Source: Archilochus colubris
Lineage: Eukaryota; Chordata; Aves; Apodiformes; Trochilidae
Reading direction: 5' to 3'
DNA length: 64,000 nt
Assembly (NCBI GenBank): GCA_023079485.1
Contig: CM041086.1
Span: 15,756,401 to 15,820,400 of the forward strand
In this document: positions 16,713 through 30,600 of the stretch, piece after piece
Position numbering within the stretch: the stretch's first letter is position 1
Layout of the letters: each line of letters begins with the position of its first letter
Made by a program: the position numbers and the translations under genes
Notes under the pieces: generated by a model
Told to the model about the DNA's origin: nothing
The model's input: only the letters and a program-made list of their open reading frames with translations
Database searches by the model: none

Positions 16713-19700
16713 CAACAAAACCCACACCAAAACTGTTACTTTCAAGTAAGTTCAACACTTCAGTAATCTGTAAATGTTCAGGACAGGCCACCTTTCCCTG
16801 TGCCCCCCCTGAGATTGCACACTGACAGACACATGTAGGATATGAGCTGAAATGGTTCAGAGTGCTGGGGCCTGTCAGACTTCTGGGTTTCCTCAGAATT
16901 TGAAGTGACTTTAGGCTTAGATGCCTCCAGACATTCTTCAGCATTTAATATGGCTGCTGGTGTCCCACCAGAGGTGGCCATGCTCTCTCTTCTTCCAAGA
17001 GCTTTTCTACCATCTCAGCTGTACAGCTGTGTGAAGGACAGAGCTTCTCTCTCCCTGCTGCCAACAGGAATGATTTTAGAAGCAGGGATCCCCTTTAAAT
17101 ATAGCAGCAAATTCTGGTACAGCTTAAAAGAGCATTTTAATACTTACTCTGGTCCACAGAAAATGGTAGATGTGGTTTCAAAAGCTTCAACATCTTTGTG
17201 TTAAGACACAAATGAGGGCTTTTGGAGCCTGGTTTGCACACCCAGTTCGTGCTATTTCCTCTTTAAACAGTCTTAAACGAAAGCATCGGGAAACACCTCA
17301 ATGGAGGAGGTGCTGACAGACTGAAAACTTTAATTGAGACTCCTTTCCCACAGTGCCTCCCACACAAAGCTGCAGAGTTTAAAGATTTTTAACAGTTTAT
17401 ATGCATTAGAGATAATACTTTTTCCTTTGACCTCACTTAAACCCTGACAATTTATATTAAAGCAATATATTTCACCAAAAATTAGCTCCATGAGTCAAAC
17501 AAAGCCTTTAAGTACACTTCTGCTGGGGGAGGTTTCTAATGTGCTGCACCTCAATTTCCATTGTCTTAGGAAGTCAGGGACACACCTTGCTAACATCTTT
17601 CCCACATTTAGCACATAAAAGCACTGGGCAGTTATGTGCAGTGGGAAGTTTTCTCCACCCCTAACCTCCCCTTTCCTTAGCAACAAAGCTGTGGAAAATG
17701 TCCCTTACTCTATATTAAAAATAAATATATGCCACTAAGCTGAGAAAAGCCAGAGAGAAAAGCTTGCTCAGAGTAGGTAACTTCTATGCCAACTTCTTCC
17801 ACTCTGTCCTGGCTGAGAGTTTCCAAATACTCAAAATGCTTCTTTAAAATGCCAGTGCTCTGAGAAACCCTTTATCTACACCTCTGCCTGCTCTCTGAGC
17901 ACACAGTCCTGTTCTGGTTCATGACCCACTACATCTTTGGAGTGCTTAAAAAAAATAAGTCACCAGAAGTCTCAAATGAAAGTAAATTCCATGCTAAAAG
18001 ATTTTTAGGAAATGTCTTGCAGACTTCCCCTTTAAGGGTACCATATAAAAAGATGAAAAAGTTGACCAATAACCATGGAGCACCAGCAACTACACATCCT
18101 AGTAATGGAAAACTGAGAGTTATGGCAAAGTAGAACTTTCCTAGGAAAAGCAGGGAGGCCCTTCCCCTGACTCCACTCCCCCTCCCAAATGCTGATGTCA
18201 AGTAATATTCAAATACAAATCGAACTTTCAACCAAACCAGTGTTTCAACTCAACCAGAACTCTGTCTTTGAACTTCAAGGGTGTGCACTATTTTCTTAGC
18301 ATAATAGGAGACTGTGTGGGAAGAAAATGAAATGCAGCAGCATCGTGGGAAACAGCAGAGTCACAAATGACATGGCTCTCCTTGAAACCCATCTGGAAAG
18401 TCTGAGTAACTGCTGGATGTCCCCAGTTACTCATTCACATTCAATCTAATATGAGGAATATCTGATTTATTTAAAATACTACTAATTACAGCAACTAATG
18501 CAAGTTATTTTCCTTGATCATAGATTTTTCATTGTGTGTACCTTGCAAGAAGCATATTTTTTAATCCCCAGTTTTTAATTCATGCTTTAAAAATTAAAAT
18601 GATGTATTAAGTATTTTAATTCTGGACATCCTCAAGACCTTAGACTTATGATAGTGTCAGGAACCCACCTTCCAAACTTCATGGGATCACTTTATAAAGA
18701 TACAGCCATTTTGTTATCATTTTGAATCCTGAAGTTCTATTTTTCCTAGATCTTCAGTGGGTTTTTGTAATTCACAAAGCAAGTTTATTCCAACAAATGC
18801 AGTAATGCATTCCACAGTGACAAAGAATTTACACTCTATAAATCAGTTTTCCCAGCAAAATGGTTAAAACCATTATCAATATTTGATAACTCTGGGCATA
18901 TTTTAAAAGCTTTGGCAGGGCACTGCTCCTTTCACAAATATAATAAGCTAAGGACTGTCTTTCTATTTGTAGTGTTTTCCTTTGCTTTCTTTCTGGAAGT
19001 GTTGCTAAGGAAACAGACCATCATCTGGTCTAAGGGTCTAGCAAGGTTTTTCTCAGGAAAAATAGACTAACAATTACAAAACCATTTTTTGTTTAGGTTC
19101 TGGGTATTTTTTGAAGAAAAAAACCCATGATAGAATCCCTCCATCCCTAATACACATAATATGCAAGAAATACATATTCACTAGGACATGCTCCTCCCTC
19201 CTAAACGTTTTCTTTTCATTTCATAATGACACAACAAGCATTTCACCCATCATTAGAGCAAAATTTGGGATTTTTCTGCTTCTAAAGTCAGTATTGCATT
19301 TAGCTTTGCTGTTTGAGAAAAGGCAGCAAGCAGTTTTGTTAAGCAACAGTTCCCTGAAATAATGACCTGGCACTATGTGCACAAAATCATTACAGACCTA
19401 CTTACTGAATCGACTCACATGGAGTAACTAAGCCTCACTCAATAAATCCAAATTTGTATACTTCATTTAGAGTGTCTGGTACTGGGAGTTTACATCACAA
19501 TTCATTTTATTACTGAACATATTCCCCTATGACAAATTTGAGAATTTATCCAAATTAAAGTGGTGTTACTTGTAAAATTCATGTCTACTGTAATGCAGCA
19601 ACAAGCATCTTTCAGCTTAGATGACTTCTAAAAACATTAACAACTTCAAGTTTCTGTCTATACAGATGACAGAGCAGGCAAAACACAGGAGCCTGTATAA

Positions 19701-19810
19701 AATCTCTGTATGTTACACTAATTTTCAATCAGTTCTTTTAAAGTTAATCAGACATCATTAAAAAAATTAAGGTGCCAACACCTTGATTTTATATTTTTCC
19801 CTTGTCAGAC

Positions 19811-19900
19811 CACTCTTTCAGTAAAGAAATTTTTCCTAATACTCAATCTAAACCTCCCATGGTGCAGCCTGAGGCCATTAACCACGTTACCACATACCTC
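19811..19900 (-). mobile_element. CR1 LINE, short fragment
   Basis: The plus strand reads TTTCAGTAAAGAAATTTTTC, then CTAATACTCAATCTAAACCT and GCCTGAGGCCATTA. This is the same internal part of the CR1 3' region that is seen around 10530-10600 in the longer copy, in the same orientation. Flanking similarity fades quickly, so the ends are approximate. Confidence 0.8.
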
Positions 19901-22900
19901 TCTCAGCACCTCATCTCCCCCTGAGAACTCAGAGCCAAGCAGCAGCCACTAGAAATTCCAGTATTATTTCTGCTTTTCACAGAAGGTACCAATGAAAAGG
20001 AAGCAACGTGATGCTACCTGGCTTTAAAGATGACACTAAGCATTCAAGAATAGTGTAGCACTGGTGAGTTGAGATTGTTGGGAGTGTACATCAGTCTCTG
20101 CAGAGTTAATCTTGAAAGTGATAGGGTAAGCTTCACCCCACAATCATCAGGCATTTTTCATTGGTGGCCACCAGACACAGAGCAGGAATAGAAAAGGAAA
20201 AGCTGACTTTCAGCAGTGGTCTACTACATATCAAAGAGACAAAGAAAGACAGCCTGCAAAGTACAGTCAGTGGGCACCACAGAAGTAACAATGTGCTTTG
20301 AACTATTACATGAAATGCTGTTTGCAGGAATTAATTCAGGCTGTGACTTCTGTGAGCAGAGAAGGTCACAACTGAAATGTCAAAAACATTTTTTCTACCC
20401 CAACTCTGATGTTGAAAAATTGCAGACAGTGTGCTTTCCCCTGGATCTACACACATCATAGCACCACCTGATAGTAAGGGCTTTGGGAAGGCAGCACTGA
20501 GTTGTAGGGGCTAATTACAGGGAAGGTCGAACACATCTATGATTAGTAAAAATTAACAGGAATTCAAGAGTGCTGTTCCATCTGCACAAATACTTCCCCC
20601 TAGTCTTGAGCAAAGCAAGGCCAACATCAATACAAATGTGAACTGCCATTCATTATCTTTCAATTGCCTCCTTTAAGTAAGTTTGCCTTACAGTGGGATG
20701 GTTAACTCTACTGTGTGGAACAGGAGGAAAGGGTAAATGTGTTTCACAGAGAGCAGGCAGGTGATACAGCAGCAACAGGGACTAAGACTTTTGAAGTTAC
20801 TACCAAATATAGAGCAGTAGTTGATGCCACTGGTAGCCAAAATCATACGGTATCTACACCCCAATTCAGTTATTGCAGGCTTAATTTCCTTCAGTCTTGT
20901 GCTTTCCATCCTGAGCTTCCCTCTTTGGCTTTTTTCACTTCTTGATCAACCTCATCTAGGCAGAAGATCTGACAGAGGTCATATTTCTCTCAGGTGGAGT
21001 GGTAAGCAGAACACACAACAAAAAGTCTTGATTACATCTTATAGTCAGCAGCAACAGGCCTATGCTAGTTAAGGAAGGTGGCTTACATATTATTTTAAAA
21101 TTTAAATGTAGTTTTCAGCCATTATATTAATCCAGTTAAGGCTTGGAGCTCTCCAGTTTTTCTTCACTGCTTTCTTCTACGCAGAAGGCTCTGCCATTAT
21201 AATGTCTCCTTAATTTACCTCTTCTCTACTATTTCTCTTCTGATACATATTCCAATCTTTATAGTATAAGCCAACAGAGTTGAAACTTAATTTATACACC
21301 TATACTTGTTATATTCACTAGTAAAAAACATGACTTGAAAGTAAATTAAATTGGCAGAAAAACTCAACTAAAATTAATAAACAAAACCATTTCATTCAGT
21401 AAGACAGCAGGACCTTGAAACTTCAATGCCAAAACCTAAGTCTTAGTGCTGAACAGAATACATGAAAAAGTAATTTATCAACCTGTTAGGAAATTCTGTG
21501 GTAACCTGCTTCCAAGTTCACTGTATTTTCTTGATGGAGCTGTAAAACAGAAGGTATTTTTCATAATCTGCATTGCTTTCTTTTTTTGTGTTCATATAGG
21601 ATATTCAATTAACATGTTCAGTCTAAAGGATTTTTTCATGGGCAAAATAGTTCTTACATCTTAATATGCAATATTCAAATAAAACATTTTAAACAAGATA
21701 GATTTTTATCCAACTAACCTCCTACTAAAACTTTATACAAATCACTAAATCTGAACCTTCTTGTAAAGTTCTGCATAAGATTTTAATAATACAGTTCCTT
21801 TCTCCTTTCACTAATATTACTGCAGATAAAATTGAATTCTAACATGAAGATTTTATTAGGAATACAGTTTAAATTAGGAATGCATTTTAAACTACAGGTA
21901 TTCTCATCCCTCCTCATGACTTGGGCAGATGCAGCCAATTAATGATGAATCATTCAACACACATTTCCTGTTTAGAACACACTGGCACTACAAGCCTAAC
22001 AACCTCCAGGGCTCATTGTGGGAAAGAGACTCATCTGGACACAAACCACCACCATTTTTCTTTATAGACCCTAAAAAGGTGGTTTTCAGTCAGTGTGGGT
22101 GTTCCAAGAGTGAAATTGTCCACTTCAGATTCCTAGATGAGCTATCAGTGTGTTTGCAGAAACTACACTAGTGCATGCAGACAGATGTAGGGGATGCACA
22201 CTGGACACAAGATACAACTCTAGATCAGTACTAGAATTCAGGAAAAATTGATTTATTGTGATCCTAAGCACTACTCAACTATTTTGCAATAAAATCATGC
22301 ATGAAGGAAATTGAGGATATTTTGACCACTAAGCACCAGGGCATTAAAGAACAGCTGTTCTTCTGTACCATTGTACTCACTGAAAGCTGGGCCACAATTC
22401 CACAGAAGGTGCTGAAAAAGATAAGAGTGAACTAGACAAACAACTTAGTTGTTGCTGTACCTTCAGAATAACCAAAGAAAAGTGCCTCCCAGTGTCAAAT
22501 AAAATAAAGTCAGAGGAATATCTGTCTGTATCCTCAACTAACCATCTTAGTCAAGCTGCATTTTCTGAAGAGATCTTTCTAATTCTACCTTCTTTGTTGA
22601 TCACTTTTTGCCTTCCCTGAAGAAGTCGTTCTTTGTTTTTTGTTCTTTTTTTCTCAGGAATTTTCATATCTTCTGCAGGAGCTTATTGCCCACTTACAGA
22701 TGGATCAAACTATAAAGTCCTAGCTTCTGATCCCTCCTAGAGAGGCCTATGGAACTCCAAACTCTGAAAAGTTCATGGGCATTTCAAAGGTGCTTCTGTT
22801 ATTCCTCAGATGCTCTCCTCTGGAAGCTCTGTAGTTGAAAAGACTTAGCAACATGAAGGAAACTCATCACAGGTAAACCTTTCTTGTTTTAAATAATAAC

Positions 22901-24646
22901 TGATATAAAGGAACAACTTTTTAGTACAGTCAGATATGAACTTTACACTTAAGTGTTCATAGCCGAAGTTTGGGGTTTTGGCTTTTTTTGAACTACAGAA
23001 TACACTTTTGGTGCCACAAAAAAGGTTCCCCATAAAAGGTAACACAATCCAATATTCCACTAAATAAATTTTTTTAAACACCTGACAATCTCAAAAAGAT
23101 TTTTGAAGAATAAGTTGGTACATATTTTCATTTCTTTTATTTGCTGAACTGTCTGAATAGCCTCATATAAACTTCAATAGCAGGTGACCATCGTTTGAAG
23201 AATGCAACGAGAATACTTTTGTTCCCTTTAATTTGCATCATTTCCATATATTTTGGCTTTAGCTTTCAGAGTTAGAATGCAGAGGCAGGCATCTTATAAG
23301 CATTTTTAAAGGTATGCAAGAACACAGCACTACTTGATTTGTGGCAACAGAAACAACTATGTGCAGCAGAGACTACTTTTTAGGCTATCACCCTTCTTGT
23401 TGTCTTAGAGGACAATTTTCTGTACAAACTTCCCACTCAGGCACTGTAAAGTGTGCACTTAAATGAAACACTCTCCAGTGCAGGGGACAAGTTATTTTTC
23501 CTCCAGTCTAGCTCACTAATGGTTAAGGTTTTAAGGTGCTTAACCTTCAACAGAGAAAGGTTTAAAGGACACATAATTAATAAAACCAACACAATAAAGG
23601 TAACAAGGTCTTTCAGAAGTTTGTAAGGACTCCAGAAGATAAGAAGTTGATTTCTTCAAGCTGAGCAGAGAGAAGCATGAAATGAACTGCATCTTGCAAC
23701 AAACTAGTGACACATGTAAGAAAGAACATGTCTCATTTAAATATTACTTAATACTGGGACTGACAGGGCTTTTTAGCAGCAAAGAGGAAGATCCTGCAGT
23801 GGAGGAAAGCCTCAAATCTAAAGTGATCTAGAGACATCAATTATTTTAAGTGATGACAATTTTAGAGGTCTACACATGCCAGTATATAGTTTCTATTTTA
23901 AAGCACTATAAACAGTCTATTGTAACTGAGTGGAACAGAATTCCATTGATTCTTTAGAAAATAAACTTAAGAAAACTCTTAGAAAAAACAAGTAGAAAGC
24001 TTGCTACTAGCTCTAGTGATACACTTATTAGTTTTCACTCTATGCAAAGGAAATGGAACAATATTAAGGTGAATGAATTTAGGTGTAGATCAAAAAATGA
24101 AGGATTATGCTGCCAGGGAGTGAAGGTTTATCATCACTTACCTCCCTCATCCAGAAGATTCCCACTCAGGGGCTGGGATGTATCTGAAGAGTAACATGTA
24201 ATGGAAATTTGTAGCATTAAATTAACTGCAGCTGATTGGAAGCACCTGATGGAGAAGAGGTGAGAATACCTGCTGTTTTAGAAGTGTGAATAGGATAATC
24301 CCCAAATCTGACTTTCTGGTCTTCTGCCCTGACTTTAACTATTAAGGTTAAAATTTGTCTGAACACTGGAAAGAATACTATAATAGTTAGTTACAATAAG
24401 CTACTGAGAGTAGTTTTCCAGAAAAAAAAAAGGCTCAAGTTCTGGTTTTTAACTGAAACCATAGCTTCATGACACTAGCAGTCAAATAACCAGGCAGTAC
24501 ACTTAGCATCAAAAGGAGATAAGGGGTTTCATTGATCAGTAGAGTGACACAGCCAAAAAACCCAAACCAAACCAAAGCACACCTATCATCTCCTCAGCAG
24601 ACTATTTAAAAATAGGTAGGTCAAGGCTACAGAAAACAAAATCTTA

Positions 24647-24844
<198 letters not shown>

Positions 24845-26245
24845 TCAGGCAAGGAGGGGCCCAATCCCTGCAAGAACTGTATCTGAGCAGGCCATGGCAT
24901 TTTAAAATGTTCTTTGTAATTCTCTTTACTGTTCTAGAAACATTGCTCATGTGATATGAAAGAAAATAAGATTACTGGGATAGTTAATGGACAGAATGAA
25001 ACTGCTTAGGAACTGATAGGATAATGCTCAGTGTCCCTCACTGGTACCCAATTAGCCTGCTCCCAAGAGTGGGAAAAGCCTTGCCTCAGACATCTGGATA
25101 TTAGGAATCCTTTACAGAAGGGAAAAAAAGAAAACACAGAACAATACCCCTGCCACACTAACTACCCCTTCACCTGAACACAAAATCTCTGGGAAGAGTG
25201 GAGCAAAATCTCTAGTAAGATGAACATGTCTCAGTCATATGAGTGTGACAGTTACAAACAGACACTTCAATCAAACAATTTGGTACCAATCTATATACTA
25301 GGTTAAGAAGAAAGAGACAAACCAAATGACTTTTAGGCACCAAACTTTTCTTGGCAGCTTTAGTGCATCAATACACAAACAACAGAAAACTACACAAACT
25401 TGGATTTCTCAAGGGAGTGCACATGGCTTCTGGGTACCCAGTCCTCTCAACTTTAACAAGCATTTCTAATCCTGAGATGAACAGGGATGCATAAAGAAAA
25501 GCAAATAAAGTTCTTCCAGAAAGAAGACAAATCAAAGTGGATTATACAAACAAGAGTGCACTTTTCCTTAAGTAATGCTTTAAAAATAATTTTAAAAGAC
25601 ATTTCAGTTAAACAACTTGGCACACAGTATTCTTGATCACAAATAGGTCCAACAAGCAACCTCCCGCCAGCTGAGACACAACTATCCCCTAACTCCTGAA
25701 GTGTATCTGATGTTGATTTGGGGAAAACTCCTAGACCATTCTCTGCATTTTGTAAAACAGAACCTCTCTTTCTAGCTACACTGGGATTCTTAAAATATAC
25801 TGAGGCCAAGAGCTTTACCATGTGAGCAGATCTGTCACAGCCCAGCTCCATGACTCCCTGCACAGTGTACCAGGGATGGGTGCAGTGGTACTGGGGTACA
25901 CATGGAGCTGTATGTGTCTGGTTTTGGACTCTCATGCCCATGTTACTTTGCTTCTTCCATCCCCTGCACTTTGCCTTGTGTGTCACAAGATACTCAGCAC
26001 ATGATGGCAGAAAGGGACATGGCTTTCAGCCTCTGCAGCTCCCCTGCAGCAGCATCCAGTCCTCTCAGAACTTTCCAAAACCTGTTGTGACCTCCTGCTG
26101 GTACAGCAACTTCCTCCTCATTTGATTAAACTGGACAAGTTCCCTTCTTTCAGTGATGATGAATAGAAGAGGAAGCTGAAGTCATATCTTCCTTTTGGAT
26201 TTGGATTTCCTTTTATTTCTTTTGCTCGCCCCTCCTCCTCCCCTC

Positions 26246-26274
26246 CAAAAAAAAAGAAAAAAAAAAGCAAAAGC
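26246..26274 (+). repeat. A-rich tract
   Basis: Two A runs of about 9 and 10 bases separated by G, immediately after a C/T-rich stretch (CGCCCCTCCTCCTCCCCTCC). The abrupt switch from pyrimidine to A-rich makes a strand-asymmetric segment; no mobile element is evident. Confidence 0.7.
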
Positions 26275-27119
26275 TCAATACAAACTGAAGAGCATAAGGC
26301 CAGAAGGGACTACTACCTAACGTTTAGTAGAATACACATTATTATACTATTTTCCATTCAGATCAACAAGTGGCATTTTACTACCATTTTCAAGACAGGT
26401 ATCCCTGTTCCCCTAAGTGGTATCAACAAAACCATTAGCTTGCAACAGACCTGAAAACACTCACACAGAAACAAGCCTGAATAAGATTCAAATTAGACTT
26501 TAGGATTATTCTCTTGACCTTTATCTTTGGATTATGAGATTTATTAGCTGTAATACACTTAGTGGAGAGCTATAATTCAGGGAAACATACACATTTACTT
26601 TCTTGTCAAAATGGAATTCCTTCTAGGAAGCATGGTTACTGCTACCTAAAAAAGACAATAGAAGAAAATGTCCAGAGACCATCACTGAATGTCAAACAGA
26701 TTACTGAAACATTTGCATATGCCTTGGAAGTCCTTGTCAATGAGTACCAACAGAAAAAGTAAAGGTTATGTACATATGTTGTTGTACTAGTGGCAGAAGT
26801 AGTATAAATATACTAATGGGACTAAATTTAAACCTCTATCCATTGGATAACTGGTAGCTATACATCAAAAAATCTGACTAAAGATGTTTTCCCAACCTCT
26901 CAAGTTCTGTATTCTCCTAGGCTTGTCTCCCTGTTCCCCTGGAGCCACTAAAGGTATCCACATTTCTTCCCAGAAGATGTAAGCCTACCCAACAGAGTTA
27001 CTCGGCTTAATTACCATCACAGTTGTCTTCAAAGTGCAGTATGGAGCAAAGGTTCAGAGCAGCCAGTGACCCAAGAGAATTCTAACTCTAAGGATTCAAG
27101 AAATAAGGCTGACAGGGAC

Positions 27120-27690
27120 CTTCAGGGCTTCTCCTACCATAAGGAATAATTATATTATATAATTCTGCTCTTAAATGATCCAAATTCCACATCTGAAAAA
27201 ATACTAAGAATAATGAGGACAAAATCCCCAAAAAGAAAAATTAGAAGGCTGCCTCAAAACCTCACCGAAGTTCAGAACCTCTGGAAACATTCTGATTTCC
27301 TGCTGAAATGTTTTCCCAGTCAGATTGTACCTAGCTGTTCTTGTGCCAACATTGTCCATTACTTTCAATAGTTCTCTTCCCTTCCTGGTTATTATTCCCC
27401 AAGTATTTATAGCAAGAATTTGTATGCCTCTTCAGACTCCACTTTACTGAGCTAAACAAGTTCATTGTTTCCTTTCAGAGGAGATCTTTCCATTCTGACC
27501 ATCACAGCTCTTCTATACTCCCTTTTCCAGTTTAAATTTGCTTTTTTGAACATTGGTGCCCAGAACCAGACACAGAATTACAAGGGGAGGGTCTCACACC
27601 TGCATAAATTCTTCTACCTCTGAACTAGAAACACTGTCTGCCTCTTTTGAGGATATATGAAATATGTATAGGTTTTCAACTTGAAAAAAA
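27120..27690 (-). mobile_element. Ancient CR1 LINE remnant
   Basis: The plus strand carries TTGTGCCAACATTGTCC, AATAGTTCTCTTCCCTTCC, GCTAAACAAGTTCATTG, TCAGAGGAGATCTTTCCATT, CCAGTTTAAATTTGC and GAACATTGGTGCCCAGAACC. These motifs occur in the same order in the old amniote CR1 consensus (sarcopsid/CR1-L-like), in minus-strand orientation. Divergence is high, so insertion probably predates modern birds. Ends are approximate. Confidence 0.68.
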
Positions 27691-30600
27691 TCCATATATT
27701 AACCTGTATTTCTTAGAATAAAATGGGGACTTTTTTTGAGCAACACATTTTTGGACCTCAAATGAAAATTTGCACCTCCAAACACCTGAAATGAAACAGA
27801 AGAGAACAACAGAAGATAAAGTCTTCAGTGCAAAGCAGAAGAGGCAGCAGATGTGATGCTCAGAGTCCCTTTATCCAATGCTGTGCAGCAAGCATCTGCA
27901 CTAGATGCTGAAGATTCAAGTCCTCTTTTTGCCTACAGGACAGCACACTACAGAACATACTCTTCTGACTGTTGCTCCCTCTCCATCTAGTATGAAAACT
28001 GGGGGCAAGGAAGGGGTTGTTGTTTGTTTATTTAAAAAAATTTTTTAAAAAAAAATAAATCACCATAGTAAATGCTTGTGCTTCCCTAGGAGGGCTCTAA
28101 CAATCAGCTTCAAGTAGTTCTCTTACTCAATTTACTGTGAAGAATCTTATTAAAAAGCAAAACAGCTGTGAGCTTGAGTGAGTCCTCTTGAACCCAAAGA
28201 ACTAGAAATTCACTTGTCTGATGGGTTATCCAGCTTCTCACCAGGAAGCCAGGAACCTCTGACATTTCCTGCTGACAGTGTTAACAACAGGAGTGATGCA
28301 GAGCACCCCAAATATTCAGCAGCTGAAAGCTGGCAGAAGGTGTTTCAAGCTGTAAGGAATCAGAAGTGACCAAATCCAGAGCCTTAGGAGCAGCCTAATA
28401 ATTCTTAGTTCATAAGGATCTGTATCTTGTGATTTTTTTTTTGAAAGCCAGACACTGAAAAAAATATTTCCATCTCCAACTATTTACAGGTGCCACAGCA
28501 TATTAACAAGCAACCTTTCCATCCAGCCATTGCCTAATTTACTGTTTATTGAGCTGCCTTGCCCAGCTCAAATCTAAATAACAGGCAGCTGTTTCAGTTA
28601 TTTGCTATAGAGGTTGAGAGGTGCTACTCCATGAAAACCAGCTAATCATATATATTGTTTTTCTCTAGCTTCAATTGCAAAATTGAATTAAAGACATAGT
28701 TGCAACACAGAAATAATTTAAACTAATATTGCTTCCTTATATCCAACTGCTGTTATCCAAAGAGGCATAAATACATACTCTCTCCTTGACAGTAGACTGA
28801 AATATATGCACATATCCAACACCCTAAACACTGACCTTAAAGGCTTGCCAGAAATGTGGCTGAAACACAGGAGCATGGGTCACCCGATCAGAGTTCTGCC
28901 CCATGTGTCACTTGAGCTACTATTACACCATTTTCATTAATGAAGAAACTAGGACAGATCTGAACTTGAGCATTAATCTGTTACAATTGCTGGAGAACTG
29001 GAGCAATTCACATGAAGGTTACAGGGTATAAATCCATATAAACACTGAAAAAAACCCCATAAATATAGTCTCTTGCACACTATGCTTACCACTGCCCTAA
29101 TACTTACATTTTACAAGCAATATCACCTAAGCCAATTATTGACCTGTTCACTGTATGTTACTGAAAATATTTACTGAAAGCAAACATGTGGAAGCTGTTT
29201 TAGTAATCAGTCAGCTATCACAGGAAGAGTCAGCATGCCAACATCTTACAGTGACATCATATAGCAAACACTGATAAAAATGTCCTTTTTTAATACAAAA
29301 CAGCACTGGATATAAGCTGCCTTCTAGTTACCACTACATTTAAGAAAAAAGTAAAGAGATTCTTTAAGTTGGGGTGTGGAGAAGAAGGCAAGAAGTATGA
29401 ATAAATTCATCTTTTCCTGGCCTCTGCTAGGAATGGGGAGGAAGAGAAAGGAGAAGAAGGTGGAAAGAACAGGGGAAAGGAAGGGTAACAGCTCAAGAAT
29501 ATTTCTCCACACTCATAAAAAATGAGAACTGTTTTTTGTTTCATTTGAAGACTTCCAAGTATTAAAAAACTTGTAGGACTTTGAAGTGAAAGGAATTAAA
29601 CTTGATGAACTCAGAGGTAAAATGATATTTAGACAGACATTTTAATCATAGTTATTTAACCTACCATCTTTTATAACCAGAGAAGGAAAGAAAGCCTCTA
29701 GAGCCCTAAGGTTATTTGACACCCTGGGCTGTAGGATCAGACACTTTGACAAGTCAGCACACTCATCCCTTTGTAAGCCCAGAGCTGTTCTGCTTCAGCT
29801 GGGAGGATTTCCAAGCTCCAACATGCCCAGAGCTGCAGTAGCAGTGTTTGGTCATGTTGTTTTACACAAGTGAACAAGCTTTGCTCCTGAATTCTAGAAA
29901 TTTTAACATCTAAATTTTTTAACATGAAGCTTGCTCTATCTTATCTGGGATCATGCAACACATTAAAATAATGCTAAACCCTCAGAGAATCCTGTTTCAA
30001 AGCAGAAGCAGCTGGAAAAGGAGAAAACAAAGTTCCTCATCAGAACAGGGGGCTGCAGTCCCTCGCGCATGCAGTGCCCGTCTCACTCAGAGTCACAGAA
30101 AGCAGCATCCCTGCTAAGCCATGCACTCTAAACTTTGTTAAGCACCAGGCTGTGGCATTTCCAGATGTCACAATTCAGTGAGCTCATTCCCATTACTCAA
30201 TATCAGAGAATAGAGCTTAGTAATGAAGGAGCAGGAACACGTTCACTGACAGCTTTATCGAGGGCATCTGGACACGCGCTCCGAGGCAGGGAAGGCAGAC
30301 GGGGAGGCTGAAAGTATCTGCCCTGTGTTGAAAGGGGACAACTTGATGGATGATATTAGGGAGCTGGTCAACAATAATGAAGTCTGGTGAGTGCCTTTCT
30401 GCAACAGTCATACAAGCCAAGGACATTTTTGCTTAGCAGATATATTCTGGAAAAAAAATCTGGTTAGACACAAGAAAGTCAAGATGAGAATTCATGAACC
30501 TTGAAAAGGGGGTAAGGAGAATGGCAACACCCTATCCCACCTCACATTTATTAGGGCAGAATTTTTTAAATGTTGATAATTAATATATAAGATGTTCTAG

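Noticed and set aside
16564..16944. 126-codon minus-strand open frame with a long Phe run
   Set aside because: The Phe run is the translation of the A/G tract's complement; nothing else in it looks coding.
25453..25986. 177-codon minus-strand open frame in intron 1
   Set aside because: It resembles no family I know, and about one frame of this length is expected by chance in 64 kb read in six frames. Conservation of the frame in other birds would be needed to reopen it.
26290..26345. AAGGCCAGAAGGGACTACTA, resembling an old CR1 3' end
   Set aside because: Only about 20 bases resemble the consensus and the following sequence does not continue the match.
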